This document shows positions 39,621 through 51,894 of a DNA stretch of 64,000 nucleotides, piece by piece. The stretch comes from Anaeramoeba flamelloides. Its lineage: Eukaryota > Metamonada > Anaeramoebidae. The position numbers were made by a program, and so were the translations under genes. The stretch covers positions 4,109,001 to 4,173,000 of the forward strand of contig JANTQA010000008.1 in assembly GCA_027625915.1 (NCBI GenBank), given 5' to 3'. The stretch's first letter is position 1. Each line of letters opens with the position of its first letter. Under the pieces are notes generated by a model that was not told where the DNA came from, searched no databases, and saw only the letters and a list, made by a program, of their open reading frames with translations.

Positions 39621-42600
39621 AACGACAAACAGAAGGCAATTTTGTTGGATCTCCTCTCTTTAATAAAAATAAAAAAAAATTATCACAGTTTTTTATTCTA
39701 ATATAACGATTTTATAAAATTATCATGAGTTCAATAGAGAAATCATCACTTTGAAGTAATATTTTTTTGTTTTTTTTATTTATTTTTAGTTTCAATTGCC
39801 ATCTTAAAAAAATACAGTATTTGGATGTGAAAGTGATATTGTGAATTAATAAAAAAAAAAAAAAAAAAAAAAAACTTTGTTTTTATTAAAATTTATTTTT
39901 AAAAATAATTAATAGAATGATTATAAATTACAAATTGACCATCTCTAAAATAAATTTAAATTTTTATTTTTTATTTGGCAATTTTTTGGAATAATAATCC
40001 AAATAAATATTTACATAATTTTAATTTTCAAAGTCAATTTCGCATCCAAATTATTATTACTATTAATGGTTAACTAAATACATTTTCATCTCTACATCCT
40101 ATTTTTAGAATTAATTTAAAAGTTACAAAAAAAAAAAAAAATAGAAAAATAATTTAGAAGTTTTTCAATGTAATTCTGGTTTTTTGGTGAAAACAATGTA
40201 AATCTAAAGATTATATTTTATTAAACTTTATTAGTTTTGATTTTATTTTTTATAATTGTAATTTTTTTTTTATAAATTGATTAATTGACACTTTCTTTAA
40301 ATGAGAAGATGATCAGAATCCAAAAAATGAATATTTGAAAATGTTGTTTTTAATACTAGTATTTGAAATTTAAATTGGATAAAATTTTCAGCTTATTATC
40401 TTTTTTTTTAATTCTGAAATATTTCTTTCATTTAATATTCTTTAGTTCACCCAATAAATCTCATAAAAAGGGGACAAACAGACAAATAGGGATCACTAAT
40501 TTCAATCAACTTCTTAGAAAACTCTATTTGTCTGTAAAAAAAAAATAGTAGGGAAATGAAGTGAATATTTTTACTTCATTTAATTATTCATTCAACAAGC
40601 AATCCAATTTTTTCCCCCATGTGTTATTTAAATACCAGAATCAAGGGGTTTTTCTTTTATTTTTTTTTTTGTCTGAAATAATTTTTGAAAATGAAATAAA
40701 AGATTTTGTTTGTTAATTTAAATACGGTTGTGTTTTCATTTCTTTCTCTTCAAGTTGCAGAAACAAAAACTCTACTTTAAAAAATGGAATTATCATGATC
40801 TTTTTAAAAATTTTCATTAAGCTTATAATCACTGAATGTTCACAAATTTTTTAAATTTTTAATCTTAATTCTTTTGTTTGAGTGTTTTTGTTTTTTAATA
40901 TATTTATATGTCTGGGAATTCGGTTACTGAATAGATACCATCCACAGTCATCCCTGTGTTTAAAAAAATGTTTAAATTGTAATTTCAATCATGCAATTAA
41001 ATTTTATAATAATTGGAGATGTATTTTTCTCTTGAGAAATTTCATTTTATGGAAGAGAAATTTTCTCCAAAAAACAACGATTTTGCGTCCAAACTGAGTT
41101 TACCATACGTATTCAATTGGAGTCTGAATTCGTTGTTAAACTGGATTTATTAGAAAAAAAAAAAAAAAAAAAAAAAGCACAGGCTTTTCTGAATTTTTGC
41201 ACCGATAACCAAATTTTAAATTTTATTTAATTGAAATGCAATTCATTTTTTTTTTTGTTATTTTGTGACAAGGCCTTTGAATTTAGAAGTAAAGGAGCAA
41301 AATCAATTTGTATTAGATATATTAGATGATTTTTTATTGTCGATAAATTTCATTACTTTTTAAAAATGGATAATTGTGTTTTAAAAAAAAATGCATCATT
41401 ATTTTTTTCAGATCAATCAATCAAAATCTCAAAATAGACTTTTGTCCTAGAATTTTAGCCCAGTACATAATTTAAGAAATGTTGTTCCAAATTTTTTTAA
41501 TCTTTTTTTATTTTATTTTTCTTAAGGCTCTAGCCATTTGCCGTGGATTTACTCCATACTCAAGGAGTGACTTGAAACCAAAAAGTTTCATTGTGCAATT
41601 GAGCTTCTTTTGATTTATAAAATTCAAATACCAAATAAGTGACATTGTGAAATTGCCCTTCTTTTGATTGAAAAAATTCAAATAACAAAAAAAAAAATTT
41701 CATTGGATCTATTTGACAAAAAATTCAATATGAAAAGATCTCTAAGGGAAAAAAATTCAATTTAAAAAAAAAGTTTTCAAAGTATTCCCAATTCCAAAAA
41801 ATCAAAATTTTAAAATTAAAATCAAATAGTTTCTTATTTTAAATTTCCAAAGGGTTAAATTTATTCAATTTAAAACAATTTTTTTCCTAATGGTACACAA
41901 TCAATTTAATTCGATTTAATCTGATTTGTTGTTATTTTGTAACCATCTCTATTTGACCAAGTAAGGATTAGTAATATTCTATCAATAAAAATAACTCATT
42001 TGAAAAAAAAAAAAAAAAAAAAAAAAAATCTTCGAGATCTCAAAAAGCGCCAAAGAGTGACACTTTAAAACTAACACAGTTGTTTTTCAAAATTATACAT
42101 TCCAATCATTCAAATTGGAAATTGATTATCGATCTTTTAAGTTTTTTTCTAAAAAATGTCCTCAATTTTGATTGTTGATTTTTGGAGATCGACCATACAC
42201 CACATGTCGGTTAGTTTTTGATTAGTATTAGGTACTCATAAAAATTACAAAAAAAAATTTTTTTTTTCTGAAAATTATTTTTCACTGTAATGACTCTACC
42301 CTTAATAAATAAAAATTAGCCTATGAAAGTATCAAAATAGATAAGTATACTCAAGACAAAATTTTTTCTTATTTTCAAAACTTGATTAAAGAATTTTTTT
42401 TTGAAAAAATAGTGCTTTTTGATTTTTTAATGGGATGTAAATATCGGAAAAGAATTCATTAAAAGAGATTTTTTTTTTCTTGAAAAAAAAAAAAAAAACA
42501 ATTATAACAATTTCGATTCGAATGATTTCAAATTATTTAAAAGTTTAAAATGTTTGCCTTAAAAAACAAAAATTAAAGAAAAAGAAAAAGATACAAACCT

Positions 42601-42789
42601 TTTGTAAAGACGAGAGAAAAATAATTTTTGGAAATGTTGTTTGTTCAAGATTTGTTGAAGGACCCATACACCTAAAACGTTAATAAATAAGAATAAAAGG
42701 GCATAATGGTGAAAACAAGAATTAATAATTATTTATTGGTTTCTTGTTTCCTAATACCTTTTTTTCATTTCTTGATTTATCTTTTATTC

Positions 42790-42818
42790 GGGGTGGGTGG
42801 GGGTTATTGATCGTCGGG
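42790..42818 (+). other. G-rich run, possible G-quadruplex
   Basis: GGGGTGGGTGGGGG followed 12 bases later by GGG. This is the most G-rich tract seen in a window where G runs are rare. It lies just 3' of the candidate minus-strand exon ending at 42825. Confidence 0.5.
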
Positions 42819-42824
42819 TTCTGA

Positions 42825-44070
42825 TTAGTTATTTTCTAAAATTTTATCATTGATACTTTTCTTCACACGATGTTTTTGAAAGGTTAAGGATCTTCGGCTG
42901 AATTTTTTTTGTTTTTGGGTTGTGTTTTGAAGTTGGGGATTTTCCAATAAGCTATCCTGTGATTTTTGGTTGTTTTTTTTTAATTTCGTATAGTTTCTTG
43001 CCTCCAAATATTCAAATTCCTATTTATATTTATGATAATATTTGGGAAAGTAGAAGAGTAATATAAGAAAAATTATTGTTTTTTTCAAAATAAAAACACA
43101 TTTATAATTTCATTAATGTATTATTGGGGAAGAAACTTTTAATCATTATTATTTTTCAAAAGAGATTTCAAATTTCGTTTAGGACGATTGAAATTTGTAT
43201 GTCATGTGGTATTGAAATGACATGCCTTTGCCAATAAAAATGATTTAAAAGAATGGCAATTAAAGGAAAGTCAGGCTGATGATAATTTTTGTAGATATCA
43301 ATAGATTTTCGACATTTGGAGATTTTTCCTGGGCTGTAATTGTACTCTAAAATACCTTGCCTGTGTTCTATCCCTACCAAGTGTATTAATTTTTTGAGAA
43401 AATTAATGGAAAATTAAAAATAATATACATTTGCTTCGCAAATATCAGCCATTTTAAATCAAGACTAAAAATAAGTCATAATTAATGAAATGTCTCACTT
43501 CGCTCAAACAATATTTATCATTTTCAAGCTGATTGTGAAAAAAAAAATTGTCTCTCCAAATGTCGAGAATCTACAAATATCTACATTTTACAAAAATCCC
43601 TGAAAGTCAAGTTATTTCAATTTTTAGGATTTTTGAGATGTGAATAAAAAATATTTGTTAATCCATAAACTAAATTTTATTGAATTTTCAAACAAAACAA
43701 TATAAAATTAAAATCGTTTTTTTGTTTTAATATTATTACTAGTTCTATCCAAACTATTTTCAAGTGGATTGATACACTTGAAGTAAACAATATGGCGATT
43801 GAAAAAATTTTGATAGAACTCTGTGAAGCGGTTAATTTTGATTTTCAAAATTTGAAAAATGGAAATTTTTAAATTCCAGTTTTCTGAAAATGGTTTTTGC
43901 GCAAATTATTTCTTAAAAAACCAAAATTTTAAATTTTAAAAAGATAGATTTACTCTGCTTTCTTTGAAGTTGACAGACGTGTTGTTAGGAATTGCGATAC
44001 TCTTCGCTGAGCGTAAAATTAGGTTAGACCTTAAATCATTATTTTTTTTAATTCCGACATTTATCCTTTT
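42825..44070 (-). CDS. Candidate two-exon gene, proposed join(about 43965..44065, 42825..43019)
   Basis: The last exon (EFEYLEARNYTKLKKNNQKS, then QKQKKFSRRSLTFQKHR, 64 codons to a stop at 42825) is preceded by an ATAG acceptor at 43020. Upstream, a segment reading INVGIKKNNDLRSNLILRSA followed by KSIAIPNNTSVNFKESR ends at a GTAAAT donor in the matching phase 0. Composition is Lys/Asn/Ser-rich like other proteins here. No start exon was found and no family recognised. The plus strand also has an open frame (43964-44194), so the direction is uncertain. Confidence 0.3.
43270..43600. repeat. Inverted repeat around 43440
   Basis: TCTCCAAATGTCGAGAATCT at 43553 onward recurs in reverse complement near 43300-43330, with about 32 bases and four mismatches, and weaker similarity beyond. 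It probably marks a degenerate fold-back element and explains the minus-strand ORF at 43168-43380. Confidence 0.6.
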
Positions 44071-44309
44071 TTTTGAACAAAATAACAAAAACAGATTAAG
44101 TAAAGCGAAAAAGAACAATTTTTCAGGTAAAATTCATAGAATTATGTTTTGTCTTTCAGATCTCACAACCGTTTTTCTTTTAGAAAATGTTTAATTCAAC
44201 AATCGAGAAAGTGAGAAAAAAACTCTATTTTCAAAATAAAAAGAATTGAGGTTGTAATGTTCAAAAAAGGCGTTTGGTCGAATTTAGTCAAGAGAAATGT
44301 TGTTTGTAA

Positions 44310-45217
44310 TTAATTGTTGAATTCAGTAATAATTTTTGTGGAAGGGAAAAAATCTTCTCTTGGGTTTGTTTTTGGTTGTGTAGAATTAAACACCTGTAAT
44401 GGTGTTTCTTTTTACGTTTGTAAAAAAAAAAAGTAAAATTCTTGTATGTTTTCATTCTTGTTAGTAAAAGAAATTGGAAGAAAAAAGGCAAAAGCAAGAA
44501 GGAGTGCAAACCTTTGATAGAGTGTTGATTTGTTTCACCAAAGTACTCACCCAAACTTCACGATCACTTTCAGACTTGCATTTAAATTTCCAGGACTTGG
44601 TTGATGATTGTAGAAAAAAAATTGGGTATTTTGTTTTCTTTTTATGTTGAATTTTTACCAATTTTCTGCAATCCGTTAACAAAACAAGGCCTATTGGCTC
44701 AGACTATGTGTAAGAAGTCAATAATATAACAAAAAAAGTGACGGTTAATTGAGAGCAAAGTAAAGAAGGTAAAAAGTTGCAAAAAAAAAAAAAAAATTAT
44801 ATTTCACAACATTTATTGTTTTGTGTTTTGAAAATTAAAGCAAAAATTCAAAAATTGAGTAGAGTTCCAAAGAAAAAGGAAAAGGGGTGTTACATTTAAC
44901 TTTTTGTTCCAGCAAAGAGATCGAGGATACAATTGGACGTTTCGTTTTTTCCAGGATTGGAATTTGGAACGGCGTTTGGACAGTGAACCCTTCAGGATTG
45001 GTTGGTCAAGAGGAGCGTTCATAACCCAATTTTCATCATATTGTTCAACAATTCTTCGTGGGAAAATCCCTTTTTTATTGTTACCATTAATTTTACCATA
45101 GCAAAATCCCTTTTTTAATTCTTGTGTGATGGAAACAAGATCTCCAATATTTAGTGTAATTTCTCCTTCTTTTTTGGATTTGTAAGCATGGAGAACAAGG
45201 AATGTGGTGTCAGTCAT
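44310..45217 (-). CDS. Small SH3-PH adaptor protein, join(44894..45217, 44512..44703, 44310..44393)
   Basis: 199 residues in three exons, all joined in phase 0. Exon 1 from MTDTTFLVLHAY encodes an SH3 domain (about residues 3-60): LHAYKSKKEGEITLNIGD in place of the ALYDY motif, then GKINGNNKKGIFPRRIVE. A PH domain begins at LKGSLSKRRSKFQSWKKR. It continues in exon 2 with SEPIGLVLLTDCRKLVKIQH, a WKFKCKSESDREVWV stretch and the conserved Trp of the C-terminal helix. Exon 3 gives a 27-residue tail (VFNSTQPKTNPRED...). Introns are 190 bp (GTAACA...CATAG) and 118 bp (GTTTGC...TACAG). The frame is open upstream to 45295, but the extra 26 residues are hydrophobic and precede the SH3 start, so the inner ATG is preferred. 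Such adaptors bind proline-rich ligands and membrane lipids. The exact family is not identifiable. Confidence 0.85.
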
Positions 45218-45588
45218 TTGAAATTTAAATAATTTGATCAAAATGAGAAGGTAAAAAAAATAACTCTGAAAAAACACTTGAAAATTACTCTTCATATTTT
45301 CAAAATCACTTTGAAATGATTTGGGCGAATGAATTTAAAAAAATTCAACTTTTCACTTTTAGAATTCAACTTACAACAATAATTCGCTTTTGGTAAAAAT
45401 TTAATACAGTTAAATTATCAAAACCTGTTTAAAATTTTATCACAGAACACTTTTTTTTTCAAATAGTAAGGTATTTTGTTGGAAAGCTCTTGTGTTTTTG
45501 AATCAATTCAAATTATTGTCAACACTTTAAACTATTTTATTTTTTTTTTCAAATATATTTTTGACACTAACAGATAATTGTGATCGAA

Positions 45589-45848
45589 ATGTCAAACAAA
45601 AGGTAAAGTCACAAAATCAAGGAAAAAGGCCTTTCTTATTGGTAAAATCTTTCTTTTATTTGAAATTACAGTCACAAGAATCAGGTATGAGATGTAAAAA
45701 TTTGTTAAAAAATTTGAAAAGAAAAAAAAAGTTAGAAATTCTGCAAAGTGAAAAACAGTTTTTCCTTCACTTTATATTAATTTCTGGACTCTTATTCAAA
45801 ATTCCCTTTCACCTATCAGTTCCTTTTATTTTAAAATTATTTCATTAA
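45589..45848 (+). CDS. Possible tiny spliced gene, join(45589..45602, 45672..45684, 45759..45848)
   Basis: An ATG is followed by GTAAAG...TTACAG, a 13-nt segment, GTATGA...AACAG and a closing frame. The result is a 38-residue protein, MSNKSHKNQ followed by a hydrophobic segment (FFLHFILISGLLFKIPFHL). The phases agree. It would be divergent from the SH3-PH gene. The chance of such an arrangement in AT-rich DNA is high; no family recognised. Confidence 0.18.
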
Positions 45849-48389
45849 AATTTTCATATAACTTTCCTAACCCAAAAATTTTAACAAATCAAAATTAGTG
45901 AAATTACAAAGTCTAATTTATATTTTGAGTTATCCGTTTTAAGTTGGGAAATTTACAATTTCATTAAATGAAGTTTTTTTGTGATTAAGGGAAGGTAAAT
46001 GAAAATTTTGAGATGTATTTTTCAATCAAACGAGATCAACAATGTTTTTGTATTAAAACAGAAGTATATTCTTCCTTTGCAATAAGTTAAACAATCAAGG
46101 GAGTAATAACCAAAATAAACATCAAAGATCTTCTTTAACCTGTCCCAGAAAGTCAGAAAAACAACCTTTTTTGCATTTTTTGCCTTTTTTGCTTTTTTTT
46201 ATTCGAAATACTTTTGGAAAATAATTAACATTTTTTTTATTCGGAACAACAAAGTAATTGCCCAAATACAATACAAAGTTGAATTATCCGATCTACTTTG
46301 TGAAGGGTTAAATGGTTGTTGTTTTATTTTGATCTCAAAGTTCCTATTGTCTGTGTTGTATTTTCTAATTGAAAAAATTTTTAATTAATCATATTTATAA
46401 AAACACTTTCAATGATAAAAAGTAAACAAAATGAAAACGTAAGATACAATTCAGCTATTTGGTTCTATTAAAAATCATTAAAAAGTGAAATTCTTGACTT
46501 TAGTAATAACACTATTACTCTAATTGAATTTACAATTTTCTCTAAAATCATTGGCAAATTTTTATCATTTGGTTTTGCAAAAATGAATTTTCTAGGTACA
46601 TGCCAAAATGTAACTCATATTTCTCCAAACCAGTTGTATTTTGAATTTCCTTTTTGAAATTAGATGGATTTAATAGTTTTATTTAATTCTTGTTTTTGAA
46701 TGTCTGAGAAAATTCTAGGGAAATTTTCTTCCTTTTTTTTTTGCAAATCAGAGTATTCAAACATTTAAAACAAAGCAAGAGGACCAGAGAATAAAAAAGA
46801 AATAAAAAGTGAGACAAAGATGACAAATGATCTTTTAATTTATCATATTTTGTATAATCTTTTTGTGAAATATTTTGAATTTTAACTGTTATTTTTTTAC
46901 AAGAGATGATTCAAAAAATCATTTGAATCAAAGAGAAACAAAATTTTTAAATAAATCAAAAGGAAACAGAATATGCTCGTTGAATATACATTATTAGTTG
47001 TATCTAATACGATAATAAAGTTGAAAGTCAAGGATTATCTCTTTATTGATTATTATTTCCGATATAAAAATCCTCTCAATAGGCTAACTAGAAGGGGAAC
47101 CAAAAGAAAATGTATCTATTAATCTGAACATTGATTTATTTACTTTCTTTGGAATTATTTTTCAAAATTTTAATTGTTTCTTTTGAAGATCTTAGGGTAT
47201 ACTCAATTTATAATTTTTTTTATTTATATTATTTTTAACTTAGCCTGGAATTAATGAACCCCTTGTATGGAATTATTATTTAATACTAATCTGGAAGTGA
47301 ATGTATTACTTTGTCAATTGTGTTCCTATTTGTATAAGCCCAATATTCAGAATAAGTAGTAATTGCTTTAATTAATTAGGAATTGAAAAATAAAAAATTA
47401 AATACTCTTTTATATTTAAAAGAAAAATTAATAAAAACTGAAAACTTTTTTAAAAATTTATTGTTTTTTTGAAGCATCTTTATGTGGTCAGATTATTATT
47501 TTAAAAATTTAAAATATGTCAAAATTACTAGAAAAGTCACCAAATATTAAATTAGAATTAATTTTTAATACTGAATGAGTATCAAGATCATGATTTACAA
47601 TTTATCTTATAAAATAGAATTTTACAATTCCGAATAATTAAACATTTTCCAAAAACTGATTAGGATTGAAATAAAAATTCATAATAAATCTTACATTGAA
47701 ACGAATAATTATTATTAATCAAAAGTAATATTTTAAAATGTACAAAATAAGAAATTCCAGAGAAAGAGTACTAATTAAATTTAATTTTTAATTGCATCGT
47801 TCAGATACATTCTGTTAAATTTATCAGTTCACAACAAGTAAACATTTTGTAAAAAAAAATTTTAAATAAATAATAGCTTAGAAATTCTGATAAAATTAGC
47901 TATTTTCAGTATTTATTCATATTCAATAGAATTATCTAGAAAAATTTATGTAATTTTTCCAAGATAAAAATTATATATTGGTTTATTATTTTATTAATAA
48001 TTAAAAAATTAGTAAAACTAATGAAGAAAAGAAGATCAAAAAAAGAAAACATTTTAATCAATTTGTAAAAATTTGTGAAATAATATTGGAATTCAATGAC
48101 CAAATAACCTTACTTAAAAAAAGGAAAAATAAACACAAGAAGTTTTTTACGGGGGAATATTATGAAAAACAATCACTATGATATACATATAAAGGAAAAG
48201 ATAAAAGATTCTAGATAAAATGGAAAAGCAAACACCAGCTGACATTATTAAACAGGATCTCTTTTATGTTTTTTCTTTGATTTTTTATTAAAAATTTATT
48301 CAAAAATTGAGTTTTTTTGAAATCTTCGAAATTAACTTTAGGAACTCGTAAACTAAAAAAATTCTTCTAGTAAATTTAATAGTAAACCC

Positions 48390-48930
48390 CAATCCAAAAA
48401 TTTAGACACACCCAAAATCAAATATAGGCAAAAAAAAAAACCCAATTTATTGTATTTTTCCAAAACTAATATAAAACAATATTTAAGTTACCTAGTATTA
48501 ATGTTTTAATAAGTAATCCTTTTTATTTTAATCCAAACAAAAGAAAAAAATATAAAACTCAACAATAAAAACAGGTGTATCTAAAATAATGAAACGAGCG
48601 CAACAAAAAATTTTATTGGTAAATTTGTTGAAATTTTACCAACAATTGTTGATCGATCAAATGTCAAGATACCATCTACCAGCTGTATGCTATTTTCCAT
48701 TTTAACAAACTCAACACTAACCTTCTATCAACCATTGAAAAAATTTTTCAGATCTAGGGAAAGAGATTAAGTAACTTGCAAAAAAGGAAATAAAAACAAA
48801 ACAAAAAAGACTAAAAATGACTTTGTTTGTAAAATCAAAATTCTTTCCAAATTGAATTTAAAGTGCAGTAATAAAGTTCTTTCTACTGTTTAAACTATGT
48901 CCAAAATTTTCAAATCTAGTTTACATTCAA
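48390..48930 (+). repeat. Dispersed repeat block, family R1 (copy 2)
   Basis: Homologous to 4590-5110. The first about 200 bp have Tc1-like ends: TTTAGACACACCCAAAATC on the left, and on the right GGTGTATCTAAAATAATGAA, whose complement contains TTTTAGATACACC. The block continues past this with TTGGTAAATTTGTTGA and GATACCATC. Confidence 0.7.
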
Positions 48931-49149
48931 AAAAAAAAGCACCACATCTTGAAATCGAAAAACAGGTAAAAATCTGATAACTACAAATTCAAACTTACTT
49001 TTAATATTATTTTCCGAAATGAATTATTGTTTTTTTTACAAGTCTAATCCATTGTTCTGATTTTTGAAAAGTTCCGAATTCAACATATTTCTAAATTATT
49101 TTAAAACAAAAATATTTTCTTTGAAAGAAAAAAAAAACTTAATATATGT

Positions 49150-50170
49150 AAAAAAAGTGTACTAAAAAATACCCTTTAAAAATAAAACCACTAAGTTCTA
49201 AAATATAACAATTCAATTTAAAAAATCTACTTAATTTCAAAAAAATTATAATAATTAATTTAAACTGGCAAAAATATAATTTTTTGATTGAAAGAAAAGT
49301 TTAAATCATTTTTTTCTTTTTATTGAATAAAAAAAATCTGAGTAAAAGAATCAAGCAACTAAATTAAAAATTATAACAAAATACTTTTTTAAAACCTGAA
49401 AAATTCAACTTATAATCTCAAGTAAAACTTTTTAATTTGATTATTTTATAATGAATAATTAATAACCAAATTTTAATTCTTTCAGTGAGCTATTAACGAC
49501 AAAAGATTAAATATATGAAATAGACTTTACAATTATTTCTCAATTTTTTGAGGTTTACCAACAAATAAAATCAATTCAAATAAATTAATCTAATAAATAA
49601 AAAAAAAACATAGATTTTATCAAATAACTGATTTTACTATTATTTTCCAATTAAAAAATGAAAATTTTTAGTTCACATTCCAAAATATTTTTCTGTTTTT
49701 TAAGCTGAAGAAAATTCAAAGATCTTTACAACATCTTATAGAAATGATATTTTGAGACAATAACATAAAATACCTTAGTTAACTCGTATACAGAATTGTT
49801 AGTCTGGTAATTTGATTGTAGTAGTAATAATTAATATTCATTTTCCAATTAGTAAATGAAAATTTTCATTTATTAATTGGAAAATAACAGTAATATAAAC
49901 TATTCCTTGTTTATACTCTGAATATTTGAAAAAGGATATTTCCCAGTCTATTAAATTTCTTGAAATTTTAGAAAATTTAGAGATTAATAAAATAGAAGAT
50001 CAATTGTTTTAGATCTTAAGAATTCAACATTTGATTTATTTTTATTGTATTTTTAAAATAAGATTATAGGTCCAAGGTAAATTATTCATACAGACTCTCA
50101 GAAATTATTTCAAGTGAGATTTCTTGACAATAAAAATTTTTTTGTAAATTTTTCTTTTTCTCAAATGGGA
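49150..50170 (+). repeat. Dispersed repeat, family R4 (copy 1)
   Basis: Similar to 60710-61440 in the same orientation. Both begin with CTTTAAAAATAAAAC, then AAAATCTACT(T/C)AATTTCAAAA and AGTAATTAATTT-like sequence. Both end with TTTTTATTGTATTTT(T/C)AAAATAAGAT and TTTTGTAAATTTTTCT. Copy 1 also has an internal short inverted repeat at 49650-49890 (CCAATTAAAAAATGAAAATTTT and its complement). Confidence 0.6.
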
Positions 50171-50749
50171 TCCGAAAAATACAACAAAAAAAGATCAGAT
50201 CTTTTTTTGACTGGGAATTTTCATTGGAGAAAACGAATTCTTTTCAAAACGATAACTCATCTCTCTAAAGCTGGTAAATGAAGTTATATATTGTGGTTGA
50301 AATGTATCTTTGTGTAAATAATTACTCTAATAGCTTTGGGAAAAAAAAATAAATTAGAGTTACTAGTTCCTTAACGGAACTCAATGTATTGTGATACCCA
50401 AGGACGTTTAAATTGCGATTGTTTAAATGGTTGATAATAATGAAAACCTTTTATTCTTAAAAACTAATTTAGGTTTCCTCTCTTAATTAATTTTATTATT
50501 AATTTTTAATAAAGTTACCAATTAAAACTCTAGTTGAACTTTTTGATCTTTTTACTTTTTTTTGAGAGAATGTTAATCTTTTTACGATAGACTACCAAAA
50601 GTCTCGAAAATTTACAAACCCTTCAACACGCTTAAATCATTATAAATTATTTAAAAGGTTTGGAAAATGTTCATAGATTTTGTTTATTGAATAAAAACAA
50701 AAACATTATCATTTTTTACTCTTTTTATACTTGTTATTTTCAACAACCA

Positions 50750-51658
50750 ATGAGCAAGAAACTAAATTTTCTCGAGTCTTCTTTTTGTAAAGTATTACGT
50801 CCACCACAATTAAATTTAAGAATAATAAAACCAAGTTCAATGGCTGTTTTTGCTTTTGTCTTATTTGCGCTTTTTATTGTTTTTGCTGGGTAATTTAACA
50901 TCCCCATTAATAAGTTTACTAAATAAATAAATAAATAAACAAACAAACAAAAAAAAAAATTCAACTATAACCAACCATTGTTTCTGTCTTTTTTTGAATT
51001 TTTTAATAGTATAATTTATGATTTAATTGTTGAACCACCTTCAATTGGAGTTGAATATGGTAAATTTTCGTTTGTTTTTTTTTTTTTTGTTCTGATTATT
51101 TTTTTTATCTCCTTTAAAATGTATAATTCCTTCTCTTAAAAAATAAAACACAATTAATTGATAAAATATTGGCACTCAAAATCTTTTGACAAAATTAAAC
51201 TAATTTTCAGATCGTAAGTGATTTGTTTCAATTTTTTTCTTCTTTTTTCCTTTTTCATCTTGACGGAAGTAATGTAGGGTTTGATTTGAATATTTTGCTT
51301 TTTGTTTCCCGAAAATTATTTTTTTTTTGCTGTTTCTTTGTTCGTTTCAATTGCTAACTAATTGCTACTTGCTTATTACTTTTTTTTCTTTATTTCTTAA
51401 GGGTTTGGAAATGAAAGACCTGTAACAATTTTAAAAGGACGACTAAATTCACAATACATTTTTGAAGGGATCGATGGCGCATTATTTTACCTTCTTGGAT
51501 CTCTTGGCCTAATTTTAATTGATCAAGCACTAACAAAAGAAAGAAGAGAAAAATATGGAAAGATCATGTTCTATACAGGTGTTGGTCTATTTGCTTGTTC
51601 TTTTGTTATCATTATTTTTTTCATCAAGCTCAAAGTACCCGGTTATTTAAAAAGATAA
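50750..51658 (+). CDS. OSTC: Oligosaccharyltransferase complex subunit OSTC/DC2, join(50750..50889, 51010..51059, 51211..51213, 51402..51658)
   Basis: This is a small ER membrane subunit of the STT3A-type oligosaccharyltransferase, which N-glycosylates proteins as they enter the translocon. Exon 1 starts MSKKLNFLESSFCKVLRPPQ and carries the first membrane helix (AVFAFVLFALFIVFAG). Exon 2 gives the family signature GIIYDLIVEPPSIG (human GIIYDVIVEPPSVG). Exon 4 gives FGNERPVTILKGRLNSQYIF, two further helices and the end KLKVPGYLKR (human RMKLPGYLMG). Introns are 120, 151 and 188 bp with GTAATT, GTAAAT and GTAAGT donors. A 3-nt exon ATC (51211-51213), flanked by TTTTCAG and GTAAGT, would add one residue (VEYDRFGNERPV). 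This makes the loop equal in length to human SMTDEHGHQRPV and the protein 149 residues, the human length as recalled. Without it the protein has 148 and still stays in frame. Confidence 0.93.
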
Positions 51659-51894
51659 ATTAGTCTTTTACCAAAATAATTTGAAACAAATTAGTTTTTA
51701 AAAAAATCATTCCAAACAACAAACAACAAATAACAAACAACAAACAACAAACAGCAATTGTATGAATTGTTTATTTTAAAAACAAGACAACCAAAACCAA
51801 TAATCAAATATCATTAAAATATCATTTTAATTGGTTTATTTTTGATTTTCTGTAATTTTATTCTCTCTGATAGATTCCCAAAGCCCTTTCCAAA

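Larger units (their letters stand above)
36579..42824. other. Repeat-rich spacer between ABI and the SH3-PH region
   Basis: It contains an M1 MITE (38645-38840), an R6 repeat (39110-39620) and homopolymers. Small islands with a more protein-like codon mix lie at 37290-37440 (minus) and 40900-41097 (plus). A slightly GC-richer patch lies at 41520-41600 with a CTCC/GGAG hairpin. No recognised gene. Confidence 0.5.
45850..50749. other. Repeat-rich spacer upstream of OSTC
   Basis: No gene seen over 4.9 kb. It holds the R1 block (48390-48930) and the R4 block (about 49150-50170). The stretch 46900-48300 is AT-rich unique-looking sequence without ORFs. Confidence 0.6.

Noticed and set aside
43168-43380. 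Minus ORF beginning MVGIEHRQGILEYN as a gene
   Set aside because: It lies in an inverted repeat and lacks a usable donor; it is likely part of a fold-back element.
44813-45295. Upstream ATG (45295) as the SH3-PH start, giving a signal-peptide-like N-terminus
   Set aside because: The extra residues are Phe/Leu/Ile-rich, as chance AT-rich DNA gives, and an intracellular SH3-PH adaptor would not be secreted; the ATG at 45217 abuts the SH3.
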